A stretch of 64,000 bases of DNA from an uncultured Nodularia sp. Its GTDB lineage: Bacteria; Cyanobacteriota; Cyanobacteriia; Cyanobacteriales; Nostocaceae. Both the position numbers and the translations under genes were made by a program. A model generated the notes under the pieces. The model searched no databases. It was not told the origin of the DNA and saw only the letters and a list, made by a program, of their open reading frames with translations. This document shows, piece by piece, positions 37,437 through 46,056 of this stretch. Each line of letters starts with the position of its first letter. Positions within the stretch are counted from its first letter, which is position 1. The stretch spans positions 1 through 64,000 of the forward strand of contig CAIWDD010000070.1 in NCBI GenBank assembly GCA_903911355.1. The letters are read 5' to 3'.

Positions 37437-38012
37437 ATGGCGGTTACGTTAACAAAAGGACAACGCATTTCACTAGAAAAAGTTGCGCCGGGACTTACTG
37501 AGGTATTTGTTGGTTTGGGATGGGATGTGAAACCAACGGACACCGGCTATGACTTTGACCTAGACGCATCAGCTTTTCTACTCAGTAGTAACGAAAAGTT
37601 GATATCTGACAACCACTTTATTTTTTACAATAACCTGACCAGTCCAGATCCAAGCAAGTCAGTAGAACACACAGGGGATAATCTGACAGGTGCTGGTGAT
37701 GGTGATGATGAAGTCATCAAGATTAGTCTGCAAAAGGTTCCTGCTGATATTCAGAAAATTGTGATTACGGTAACTATTCATGAAGCCGGAAAACGAGGTC
37801 AAAACTTTGGTCAGGTTCAAAATGCTTTTGTTCGTATCGTTAATGCTCAGACTAACCAAGAAGTAGTTAGATACGACTTAGTTGAGGATTACTCTGTTGA
37901 AACTGCATTAATTATGGCTGAAATCTATCGTAAAGATGGAGAGTGGCGTTTAAATGCAGTTGGCTCTGGTTATCAAGGTGGCTTACAAGCATTATTAGAT
38001 CGTTATAGCTAG
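37437..38012 (+). CDS. terD: TerD-family calcium-binding stress protein (second copy)
   Basis: The 191-residue protein matches the first copy along its whole length: KGQRISLEKVAPGL, DFDLDASAFLL, DNLTGAGDGDDE and VGSGYQGGLQALL. The Ca2+-binding acidic residues are kept. I chose the ATG at 37437 because it gives exactly the length of the first copy and has AGGAG 10 bases upstream; the frame is open 8 codons further. It is followed by a third TerD gene 10 bp on and is clearly co-transcribed with it. Confidence 0.92.
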   Translation: MAVTLTKGQRISLEKVAPGLTEVFVGLGWDVKPTDTGYDFDLDASAFLLSSNEKLISDNHFIFYNNLTSPDPSKSVEHTGDNLTGAGDGDDEVIKISLQKVPADIQKIVITVTIHEAGKRGQNFGQVQNAFVRIVNAQTNQEVVRYDLVEDYSVETALIMAEIYRKDGEWRLNAVGSGYQGGLQALLDRYS

Positions 38013-38022
38013 GAGATTAGAT

Positions 38023-38625
38023 ATGGGAATTAATTTACAAAAAGGACAGAGAATTTCTCTGTCTAAGGAAGCTCCCACCCTCACCAAGTTGATGTGTGGA
38101 CTAGGCTGGGATGTAGCAAAAACATCCGGCGGTGGGTTTTTTAGTAACTTTGCAGGTGGTGCTCAGTATGATTTGGATGCTTCTGTAATTTGCCTAGATG
38201 CCAATGGTAAGTTAACCAGTAAAGAAAATATTGTCTACTTTGGGAATCTTCAGCATTCGTCAAAAGCCATCATTCATACAGGGGATAACTTAACTGGCGC
38301 AGGTGATGGGGACGATGAGGTGATTATTGTTGACTTACCTAGGATACCAATCCAGATTGCTAAATTGGTTTTCGTAATCAATATTTATGAATGCGTTCGC
38401 CGTAAACAGGACTTTAGCCAAGTTGAAAATGCTTTTGTGCGTTTAGTCAATGCAGATAATAACAAAGAACTGGCTAGATACAACCTCTCAGGTAAAGATT
38501 ATCAGGGGAGGACAGGAATGATATTGGCGGAAGTATATCGACACGATAATGAATGGAAAATGGCAGCTGTGGGCAATGGTATCACTGTCAACGGTTTAGC
38601 AGACATCATCAGGTCTTACTGTTGA
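38023..38625 (+). CDS. TerD-family protein (third, divergent copy)
   Basis: The 200-residue protein keeps the QKGQRISLSK start and the acidic loops (QYDLDASVICLD, then DNLTGAGDGDDE) but has an insertion near residue 30, a GGGFFSNFAGG glycine-rich stretch, and a shifted C terminus (GNGITVNGLADII). This resembles TerE/TerZ-type variants. AGGAG lies 6 bases before the ATG. It lies 10 bp after the second TerD copy and 20 bp before the TerA-like gene. Confidence 0.88.
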   Translation: MGINLQKGQRISLSKEAPTLTKLMCGLGWDVAKTSGGGFFSNFAGGAQYDLDASVICLDANGKLTSKENIVYFGNLQHSSKAIIHTGDNLTGAGDGDDEVIIVDLPRIPIQIAKLVFVINIYECVRRKQDFSQVENAFVRLVNADNNKELARYNLSGKDYQGRTGMILAEVYRHDNEWKMAAVGNGITVNGLADIIRSYC

Positions 38626-38645
38626 ATATCTAGGATTATACAATC

Positions 38646-39254
38646 ATGGCTATTACTCTGAAAAAAAGTGGTGATTCCCACAAAATAGACCTAAGTAAGA
38701 CAGGTGTATCTAACCAGTTAACGGTTCATGTGAACCTAAATTGGAATCAAAAATCTACTCAAAACCCTGGTCTCCTTAGCACGTTGTTTAGTACTAATAG
38801 TCCCCCTGACTTGGACTTGGGATGTATGTATGAGACGGTAGATGGTCAGAAAGGAGTCATTCAACCTTTAGGGGGAAATTTTGGTAAAAAAGATTCCCCT
38901 CCTTATATCTTTCTAGATAAAGATGACCGCACCGGAGTAGCCGCAGATGGTGAAAATATGTTTATTTACAGACCCGACACCATCAAAAGAGTAATGTTTT
39001 TCGCTTTCATTTATGAAGGTGCTCGTGATTTTAGCTCTGTGGGTGGGCGAATGTTCTTCAAAATTAGCAATGGGGAACAGATTTATTTGGAACTCAATAA
39101 CCCAGATGTGAATAAACCTTTTTGCGCGGCGGCTGTGATTAGTAATATTGGCTCTCAAATAGTAATTTTGAAAGCAGAAAAGTACTTTAGCGGTCATGAA
39201 TCAGCAGATAAAAACTACGGATTTGGCTTTAATTGGGTAGCTGGTTCTAAGTAA
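38646..39254 (+). CDS. TerA-like protein
   Basis: The 202-residue protein has the segment VHVNLNWNQKS (about residues 28-38), then DLDLGCMYET and QPLGGNFG, and DKDDRTGVAADGENMF. This fits TerA, a divergent TerD-fold member with a single calcium-binding loop. It probably assembles with the TerD proteins. It is separated from the metzincin gene by a single base, so translation is coupled. Confidence 0.75.
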   Translation: MAITLKKSGDSHKIDLSKTGVSNQLTVHVNLNWNQKSTQNPGLLSTLFSTNSPPDLDLGCMYETVDGQKGVIQPLGGNFGKKDSPPYIFLDKDDRTGVAADGENMFIYRPDTIKRVMFFAFIYEGARDFSSVGGRMFFKISNGEQIYLELNNPDVNKPFCAAAVISNIGSQIVILKAEKYFSGHESADKNYGFGFNWVAGSK

Positions 39255-39255
39255 A

Positions 39256-39963
39256 ATGTCTCTTTATGAACGTCTAAATCTGAGGAAGACAAATCCTCAG
39301 ATGAAAGTTCCGATTTGGGAACGAATTAACCTTGATAGACCTGCAAAGCTTCGCTGTCAAGGTTGTCGTTCTCGTGTTCAAACAAGTTGGCTAGTGTGTC
39401 CCTATTGTGGATGGTTAATAGCTAAAGACAATCGCGATCTTCGCCATTGTATTTTTGTTGATATTTCCAGAGTGATTCTTGACATTAAGGACAATAGCGC
39501 AATACTAGCAGTTATGACAGATACTCTTGCTAAGGTCTTTAGTGCTTTTAGGAGTGTCAATGTGTTTTTGACCTCAGAACCTCCTGATCCAACACAGTGG
39601 GGGGATAATTTCACCCATATCCATGTATTAGCTGACCAGCAACCAGTTGACTATCTGGGAATTGCTAGTTTTACTCATCAGCAAGTTACTACTATTGCTC
39701 TTGTTCGTTTAGACAAAATACTTCATGCTTCCCATGAAGCAAGTCTAAATTTGGCTCAATTATCTAACTTGATTGCTAATACTATTACCCATGAAATTGG
39801 TCATACATTGGGATTAGATCACTCTCAATTACCCACAGATGTAATGCATGATGGACTAGAACATAGGATTCACAGCTTGATACCTCCATCATTTCATGCT
39901 GAACAAATTATCTTGATGAATAACGCCATTAGAAAATATAAAAATCTGGAAACATCAGCTTAA
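39256..39963 (+). CDS. Zinc-ribbon metzincin-like metalloprotease
   Basis: The 235-residue protein joins an N-terminal zinc ribbon (C34, C37, C48, C51 in RCQGC...VCPYC) to a protease domain with HEIGHTLGLDH (179-189), the long metzincin zinc motif, and a Met-turn in TDVMHDG (Met197). I see no signal peptide, so it is probably cytoplasmic. Its coupling to the TerA-like gene (one-base gap) suggests it cleaves or processes Ter-linked proteins. Archaemetzincin- or matrixin-like are both possible. Confidence 0.82.
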   Translation: MSLYERLNLRKTNPQMKVPIWERINLDRPAKLRCQGCRSRVQTSWLVCPYCGWLIAKDNRDLRHCIFVDISRVILDIKDNSAILAVMTDTLAKVFSAFRSVNVFLTSEPPDPTQWGDNFTHIHVLADQQPVDYLGIASFTHQQVTTIALVRLDKILHASHEASLNLAQLSNLIANTITHEIGHTLGLDHSQLPTDVMHDGLEHRIHSLIPPSFHAEQIILMNNAIRKYKNLETSA

Positions 39964-40021
39964 TTTGTCTTACGAAAGTTCATAAAACGTATTTTCTTTC
40001 TACTAGATAAGGTGAAAAAAT

Positions 40022-40168
40022 ATGCAATCATTTGCAGGCTCTATAATTTTTCTATTTGGTTTATTTCTTTTCTGTGGGAATATTACTGGATTTTTTAAAA
40101 CCTTCCCTTTTGCGGGATTTATAACTATGACACTAGGAGGCGCATTGATTAAAGAAAATGAAGAATGA
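40022..40168 (+). CDS. 48-residue membrane protein in the ter cluster
   Basis: A short frame begins MQSFAGSIIFLFGLFLFCG and ends KENEE. It has one to two hydrophobic segments (about residues 4-22 and 28-42). AAGGTGA lies about 8 bases before the ATG, and no other strand offers a better frame. It is placed between the metzincin and Ca2+-ATPase genes on the same strand, which makes it a possible small regulator of the pump. I do not recognise a family. Confidence 0.6.
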   Translation: MQSFAGSIIFLFGLFLFCGNITGFFKTFPFAGFITMTLGGALIKENEE

Positions 40169-40246
40169 TCAGTAAGTATACAGGAACATATCAACTTACA
40201 TCTACCACTATCCACATTATTAAATCATACCACTTTAAATTATTCC

Positions 40247-43198
40247 ATGGACAGAACCGCTACTGATCACCTCAACAAAGTTGAATTACCATATCAAGGA
40301 TTAACTTTAGCAGAGATTAATTTCAATCGCCAAACATATGGTGTCAATGTTCTTACACCCCCGGAACGAGAGCCACTGTGGAGACTATTTTTAGAAAAAT
40401 TTGAAGATCCAGTAATTAGGATTCTGATGATTGCGGGTGCATTGGCAATTACTGTTGGGATTTTTGAAGGTGAATACGCGGAAGGTTTAGGCATTGTGAT
40501 TGCTATTTTATTGGCAACCACTCTTGCCTTTATTAATGAATATAAAGCCAATCAAGAATTTGACATTCTCAATCAAGTGTATGACGAAGTTGCTATCAAA
40601 GTTATCCGTGATGGTAACTTTAGTACCGTACCGCGTAAAGATTTAGTTGTCGGAGATATTATCTATCTAGAACAAGGGGAAGAAGTCCCGGCTGATGCAG
40701 AAGTTCTAGAACAAATTTCTCTAGAAATTGACCAGTCAAAAATTACTGGTGAGGCGGAACCAGTTAGAAAAATAACTCAAGCTGAGGCTAAAAATCACAG
40801 TATTGAAGAGGGAACCTATCCTGCTTACAAAATTTATCGCAGTACCATAGTTGAGCAAGGAAATGGTTATTTTAAAGTCACTGCCGTTGGTGATCATACA
40901 GAAATTGGGAAAGTGGCAACAGTAGTTGCAAGTGTTGACAACGAACAAGACACGCCGCTAAATCATCAACTAGAAAAACTAAGTAAACTGATCGGTGTAG
41001 TTGGTCTGGGCTTTGCTGTTGTTACTTTTGTATCGTTGCTAGTGCGCGGCTTTGTAACTGGAGAATTAAGCCTGAGTTCTCAACAGTGGTATGTTGTAGG
41101 ACTATTAATTATTAGTGTACTAGTGGTACTAAGCCGTATATGGCTACCTGTAGTTTACGACGGATTGGAGTTAGCTGGTACTGAATTTGAACAACCAAAG
41201 TGGTTAGAAAATAATAATCTCATTGATTGGCTGAAAACTTTTGGTATCGGACTGGTCATTTTCTCACTTGGGCTTACTTTAGGCTATGCTCTGGGATTAA
41301 TTCCTGAGTCTGTGAATAACTGGATACCAGGTAATGTTGCCAAGGCATTGCTACATTATTTCATGGTAGCTGTAACAATTATTGTGGTGGCCGTACCGGA
41401 AGGCTTGGCGATGAGCGTCACCCTTAGCCTTGCCTATAGTATGCGAAAAATGGCTGCTGCAAATAATTTGGTGCGTCGGATGCATGCTTGTGAAACTATT
41501 GGTTCGGCTACGGTGATTTGCTCTGATAAGACTGGTACCCTCACCCAAAATCAAATGCGGGTATATGAAGTTAATTTTCCCAGTTTGAATTCTCAATTAG
41601 TTCCACCCCAGGAAAATATGCAAGCATTAATAGCGGAGGCGATCGCTGCTAATTGCACTGCTAATTTAGAGAGAAAACCTTTAGAGGCTCCTCGTGTGAT
41701 TGGCAATGCTACAGAAGGAGCTTTACTCTTATGGCTAGATAATCAGGAAGTTGATTACATAGCTTACAATCGCAAGTTTCAGGTTAAATCCCGTATGCCT
41801 TTTTGTGGGCAGAAAAAATATATGGGTACAATGGGCACATCATCTGTAACTGGGGAAGATGTGCTTTATGTCAAGGGAGCGCCAGAGGTAATTTTAAATC
41901 GCTGTCGGCAGATTTTGACGGATCAAGGTATAGAGACCCTTGATTATCCAGAAAAGATAACTGATGCAATTAGAGAATATCAAAAGCGTGGGATGCGGGC
42001 GCTAGGCCTGGCTTACTGCAAGGCCTCACAGTATTCCCATGAGACGGATTTGGATGATATGGCTCAAGGGATGATATGGCTGGGGTTTGTAGCAATTTTA
42101 GACCCCTTGCGTCCAGAAGTATCTGATGCCATCCAAGCCTGTTTATATGCAGGTATAAATGTTAAAGTCGTTACAGGTGATAGCTCGGAGACCGCTAAAG
42201 AGATTGGGCGTCAAATAGGACTTTGGCAAGAAGATGATGACTGTAATAATGGTTATGTACATCTGACAGGCCAACAGTTTGCCGAACTAAGTGATCAGCA
42301 AGCCAGCCTTGCAGTGCAGGAATTAAAGATACTTTCTAGGGCGCGACCACTGGATAAACTGCGCCTAGTGAAACTATTACAGGAAAATGGTCAGGTGGTA
42401 GCCGTTACCGGTGATGGAACAAACGATGCAGCTGCTCTTAAGCAAGCTCAAGTAGGTTTAGCGATGGGTAGCGGGACTGCGATCGCTAAAGAAGCAAGCG
42501 ACATTATTCTCCTGGATGACTCTTTCCGCAGTATTGTCAATGCAGTTGTTTGGGGGCGTTCACTTTATCAGAATATCCAACGGTTCATTCTGTTTCAATT
42601 AACCATTAACGTTGTCGCCTTGGGAATTGCTTTAGTTGGGCCATTTATTGGCGTAGCCCTACCTCTAACTGTCACTCAAATGCTCTGGGTGAATTTGATT
42701 ATGGATACTTTTGCGGCTTTGGCTTTGGCCACAGAACCACCTAATGGGATTGTGATGAAGCAAGCTCCTCGTAATCCAGAAGCCTTTATTGTCAGCACTG
42801 CAATGGCAAAGAGTATTTTAGCTACGGGTTTAGCTTTTTTAATTTTTTCCATTGGTTTCTTATATCACATCCGGGAAGATGGAAATATTACTGCTTATGA
42901 GCTTTCTCTGTTCTTCGCTGTGTTTGTCATGTTACAATTCTGGAATTTGTTTAATGCTCGATGCTTGGGATTAACTCAGTCTGCCTTTACAGGGTTGTCT
43001 AGGAATAAAGCATTTGTGGCGATCGCTATCACTATTTTTGTGGGACAGATATTGATTATTCAGTTTGGTGGTAGCATCTTTAGAACAATACCTTTGTCTT
43101 TCATGGACTGGGTGCGTGTAGTTTTGGGCACATCGATAGTGCTTGTGATTGGTGAACTTTGGCGTTTAATGAGTTCGCTACATTCTAAGCTGAGGTAG
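40247..43198 (+). CDS. P-type Ca2+-ATPase (PMCA-like) with an extra membrane insertion
   Basis: The 983-residue protein is a P2-type pump. The actuator motif ITGEAEPV is at 166-173, the PEGLA motif of the fourth core membrane helix is at 384-388, and the phosphorylated aspartate D427 lies in SDKTGTLT. The hinge GDGTNDAAALKQAQVG is present further on. About 95 residues (272-366) lie between the third and fourth core helices, far more than usual, with two extra hydrophobic segments (about 281-303 and 329-352). It should move calcium out of the cytoplasm or into a compartment. It is the last gene in the ter cluster, 78 bp after the small membrane protein. Confidence 0.92.
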   Translation: MDRTATDHLNKVELPYQGLTLAEINFNRQTYGVNVLTPPEREPLWRLFLEKFEDPVIRILMIAGALAITVGIFEGEYAEGLGIVIAILLATTLAFINEYKANQEFDILNQVYDEVAIKVIRDGNFSTVPRKDLVVGDIIYLEQGEEVPADAEVLEQISLEIDQSKITGEAEPVRKITQAEAKNHSIEEGTYPAYKIYRSTIVEQGNGYFKVTAVGDHTEIGKVATVVASVDNEQDTPLNHQLEKLSKLIGVVGLGFAVVTFVSLLVRGFVTGELSLSSQQWYVVGLLIISVLVVLSRIWLPVVYDGLELAGTEFEQPKWLENNNLIDWLKTFGIGLVIFSLGLTLGYALGLIPESVNNWIPGNVAKALLHYFMVAVTIIVVAVPEGLAMSVTLSLAYSMRKMAAANNLVRRMHACETIGSATVICSDKTGTLTQNQMRVYEVNFPSLNSQLVPPQENMQALIAEAIAANCTANLERKPLEAPRVIGNATEGALLLWLDNQEVDYIAYNRKFQVKSRMPFCGQKKYMGTMGTSSVTGEDVLYVKGAPEVILNRCRQILTDQGIETLDYPEKITDAIREYQKRGMRALGLAYCKASQYSHETDLDDMAQGMIWLGFVAILDPLRPEVSDAIQACLYAGINVKVVTGDSSETAKEIGRQIGLWQEDDDCNNGYVHLTGQQFAELSDQQASLAVQELKILSRARPLDKLRLVKLLQENGQVVAVTGDGTNDAAALKQAQVGLAMGSGTAIAKEASDIILLDDSFRSIVNAVVWGRSLYQNIQRFILFQLTINVVALGIALVGPFIGVALPLTVTQMLWVNLIMDTFAALALATEPPNGIVMKQAPRNPEAFIVSTAMAKSILATGLAFLIFSIGFLYHIREDGNITAYELSLFFAVFVMLQFWNLFNARCLGLTQSAFTGLSRNKAFVAIAITIFVGQILIIQFGGSIFRTIPLSFMDWVRVVLGTSIVLVIGELWRLMSSLHSKLR

Positions 43199-43229
43199 TG
43201 AATTTATAATCCCTTAATATGACCAATGC

Positions 43230-43430
43230 ATCTTACATTTTTCTCGCAGGCCTAAAAAGCGTCTTACCTGGATGGCGATCGCCTCTACAAACATGGTGAA
43301 AAACCCAATGGATGGAAACCTTCAGATCAAAGGGTAAAACGCGGATTGATTGTACAAAACTTCTGCTGGGATACTGGTAAACGCTGAAGTTTAGAATCCC
43401 CTGTGTTTCAACCAGGGGAGATGTCAACTC
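43230..43430 (+). pseudogene. Relic of an IS200/IS605-type TnpB element
   Basis: A 39-codon frame at 43271-43387 reads ...YKHGEKPNGWKPSDQRVKRGL..., which I recognise as the part of cyanobacterial TnpB proteins just before the C-terminal zinc finger. The frame ends in TGA and has no start, so the gene is broken. TCCCCTG (43397-43403) and CAGGGGA (43413-43419) then form a hairpin near ATGTCAA, like the right end of such elements. The piece is about 200 bp long, the rest of the element being lost. Confidence 0.65.
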
Positions 43431-43508
43431 AGTTTATCGAAGTATAACATCCCAAAAAAAAGCCTTTTGAATTTGGACTTTCGCGCCGCGGTAGTATTAC
43501 TTTTTAGC

Positions 43509-44372
43509 TCAACCATGAGACTGGTCATAAATTGTTTGAGGAGGAGTTCTTAAATTCCAAACAATTCCCAGCCATGATAATAGGGTGAGAATGTAATGAG
43601 TAATATCTACTTCCCACCAATAGAAACCTTGACGTTCTGATGCAGGATAATAATGATGATTATTATGCCAACCTTCACCTAAAGTAATTAAAGCTAAAAA
43701 CAGATTATTGCGACTATTATCCGAGGTATTAAAACGACGGTAACCAACGATATGGGCGAGAGAATTAATTGTAAAAGTTGAGTGATAAACCAGGATAGTA
43801 CTTAAACAGAACCCCCAGATAAGCATCTGCAAACCAGATGTTTGTAGCCCAGGAAGATAAATCTGAAACAATATACCTATGACAGTTACAGCGATTGCTA
43901 GCAAGATAGGCACCACCATATGAAACCGGTTTAAATACTGTAACTCTGGATATTTGGCAAAATCTCGGATTTTGCGTTCATCAGTCTGAGAATATTGAGG
44001 GCAGACTACCCAACCAATATGTGACCACCAGCCACCATGAACAACGGGGGAATGAATATCTTGTTCTGTATCTGCATAGTTGTGGTGATGACGATGATGT
44101 GCAGCCCACCATAATGGGCCTAACTGCGCCGAAGCATTACCTAAAACCGCCAGAATAAACTGAAAAAAACGTGTTGTTTGATAAGTACGGTGTGAAAAAT
44201 AACGGTGGTATCCAGCGGTGATGCCAAACATCCGCACAAACCATAATAATAAACAAGTAATTAAAGCAGTCCAGCTAAAACCTACCCAAAAAATCAATAA
44301 TCCACCAATATGAACTGACATAAAAGGAATATTACCTAGAAAATCTATTTGAAGTTCTTGTTTTGATAACAT
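43509..44372 (-). CDS. Acyl desaturase (delta-9 type)
   Basis: The 287-residue protein is a membrane fatty-acid desaturase with three histidine boxes: HRYFSH, HRHHH and HNNHH (the last in EGWHNNHHYYP). About four membrane segments lie around them. The boxes bind two irons that insert a double bond in acyl-lipids or acyl-CoA. The overall sequence looks like the stearoyl-type delta-9 (DesC) group; regiospecificity and the acyl carrier cannot be told. ATG at 44372. It is monocistronic, between the TnpB relic and the pnt terminator. Confidence 0.9.
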   Translation of the reverse strand: MLSKQELQIDFLGNIPFMSVHIGGLLIFWVGFSWTALITCLLLWFVRMFGITAGYHRYFSHRTYQTTRFFQFILAVLGNASAQLGPLWWAAHHRHHHNYADTEQDIHSPVVHGGWWSHIGWVVCPQYSQTDERKIRDFAKYPELQYLNRFHMVVPILLAIAVTVIGILFQIYLPGLQTSGLQMLIWGFCLSTILVYHSTFTINSLAHIVGYRRFNTSDNSRNNLFLALITLGEGWHNNHHYYPASERQGFYWWEVDITHYILTLLSWLGIVWNLRTPPQTIYDQSHG

Positions 44373-44495
44373 ATAAATATACTTACTCGGGCATTTTTGC
44401 TCATCGAGACCTAGTTCAATTTCAAAATTTTACCTTTTGATTAGCTTCTATCATTAGGCATATTATATTGATCTGTCGTGAGATAATCTTCGCAG

Positions 44496-44535
44496 AAAAA
44501 ACTTGCTCCAGGAAAATCATACCTCCCAGAGCAAG
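44496..44535 (-). terminator. Intrinsic terminator of the pnt operon
   Basis: CTTGCTC (44502-44508) and GAGCAAG (44529-44535) form a 7-bp stem, and on the minus strand six U residues follow directly (44496-44501 reversed). It lies about 112 bp past the pntB stop, after the first of two 91-bp repeats. Confidence 0.8.
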
Positions 44536-44555
44536 CTCACCCTTGAAATTAGTCC

Positions 44556-44737
44556 TTAAAGCTGCTTTACCTCGGAAACCAACTTAGAAACCATATCCTT
44601 GGCGCTACCAAAAAGCATGGTAGTTTTTTCTTTGTAGAATAATTCATTAAAGCTGCTTTACCTCGGAAACCAACTTAGAAACCATATCCTTGGCGCTACC
44701 AAAAAGCATGGTAGTTTTTTCTTTGTAGAATAATTCA
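44556..44737. repeat. Perfect 91-bp tandem duplication at the pntB 3' end
   Basis: Bases 44556-44646 and 44647-44737 are identical by direct reading, with three further matching bases at the right. The right copy encodes the last 29 residues and stop of pntB. The left copy lies beyond the stop, so it repeats the same coding sequence inside the 3' untranslated region. 91 is not a multiple of three, so a fusion through the repeat would be out of frame. Confidence 0.95.
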
Positions 44738-46056
44738 TTATCTACGCCGGCAAAACCCGTACTCATGCCGCGCTTAATCACAATTGTCTGCTTTGCCCGA
44801 TCTACCTCCAAAATCGGCATACCATAAATGGGGCTATTGGTATCGCTGCGGGCTGCTGGATTGACCACATCATTAGCACCAATCACTAAAGCCACATCCG
44901 CCCCTTCCAATTGGGGATTGATATCATCCATGTCATACAACTGGGTATAAGGCACATTGGCTTCTGCGAGTAACACATTCATATGCCCCGGCATTCTACC
45001 GGCGACGGGGTGAATAGCATACTTAACATCAACGCCCATGCGTTCTAATTGATCTGCTAATTCCCTTACAGTATGCTGTGCTTGGGCAACAGCCATACCA
45101 TAACCGGGGACAATCACCACGTTACGGGCATAACCCAACATCATTGCTCCTTCTTCGGGGTCAATGCTACGAACTGTTTGATTGGTTGTAGCACCTGTAG
45201 CACCGCCACCACTAGGAGCGGACGCTTCCCCACCAAAGGCACCAAACAGCACGTTAAATAATGAACGATTCATCGCTTTACACATAATCTGGGTGAGGAT
45301 TAACCCAGAAGCCCCCACCAGTGCGCCAGCGATAATCAACATATTGTTCATGACCACAAACCCCGCGGCTGCGGCTGCTATCCCAGAGAGGGAGTTTAAT
45401 AGGGAAATGACTACAGGCATATCGCCCCCACCAATGGGGAGGACGAACATAACACCCAATACTAAAGAAACTCCTACCACGGCGAAGAATATGGGTAGGC
45501 TGTCAGGTGTGATGATTAAATAGACACTACCTACTAAGTAAGCAGCCAGTAGGGCGAGGTTAAATGGTTGCTGGAAAGGTAATTTAATCGGTGACCCACT
45601 GATTAAACCTTGCAATTTGGCGAAGGCGATAAAACTACCCGTTAAGGTGACACCACCGATTAATACATCCAGTAAAATGGAAATGTTTACATCTAGAGGT
45701 ATGGGTTGGGCATTGCCAATTAACCGCCAGAACTCGGCAACGGCGATGAGTGCGGAAGCAGCACCACCTAAACCATTGAGTAAACCCACCATTTGGGGCA
45801 TTTCCGTCATTTGGACTTTGTAAGCAGCGATCGTGCCAACTCCTGCACCAATAGCCAAGCCTACTAAAATCATTTCATAGTTGAGTACCTGCTGATCTAA
45901 GAGTGTGGCCACAATGGCCAGCAGCATCCCCACAGCGGAGATCACGTTACCGTTACGTGCTGTAGCTGGGGAACCCAGTTTCTTTAAACCCAGGATAAAT
46001 AATGATGCAGCGACCAAGTACGTCAGCTGAATCCCAGTTGGTAGAAAATCGCTCAC
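44647..46056 (-). CDS. pntB: NAD(P) transhydrogenase subunit beta
   Basis: The 469-residue protein has about nine membrane helices (residues 1-260) and a C-terminal NADP-binding domain. The latter holds VVIVPGYGMAVAQAQHTV and the DVALVIGANDVVNPAA segment with the NADP-loop residues. With the two alpha chains it couples proton movement to hydride transfer from NADH to NADP. The stop lies in the right copy of a 91-bp tandem duplication. Its start overlaps the alpha-2 stop by 4 bases, so translation is coupled. ATG at 46056. Confidence 0.95.
   Translation of the reverse strand: MSDFLPTGIQLTYLVAASLFILGLKKLGSPATARNGNVISAVGMLLAIVATLLDQQVLNYEMILVGLAIGAGVGTIAAYKVQMTEMPQMVGLLNGLGGAASALIAVAEFWRLIGNAQPIPLDVNISILLDVLIGGVTLTGSFIAFAKLQGLISGSPIKLPFQQPFNLALLAAYLVGSVYLIITPDSLPIFFAVVGVSLVLGVMFVLPIGGGDMPVVISLLNSLSGIAAAAAGFVVMNNMLIIAGALVGASGLILTQIMCKAMNRSLFNVLFGAFGGEASAPSGGGATGATTNQTVRSIDPEEGAMMLGYARNVVIVPGYGMAVAQAQHTVRELADQLERMGVDVKYAIHPVAGRMPGHMNVLLAEANVPYTQLYDMDDINPQLEGADVALVIGANDVVNPAARSDTNSPIYGMPILEVDRAKQTIVIKRGMSTGFAGVDNELFYKEKTTMLFGSAKDMVSKLVSEVKQL

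Noticed and set aside
40003-40215. 70-codon minus-strand frame in the ter cluster
   Set aside because: It is antisense to the more credible 48-residue membrane protein and runs against the ter transcript.
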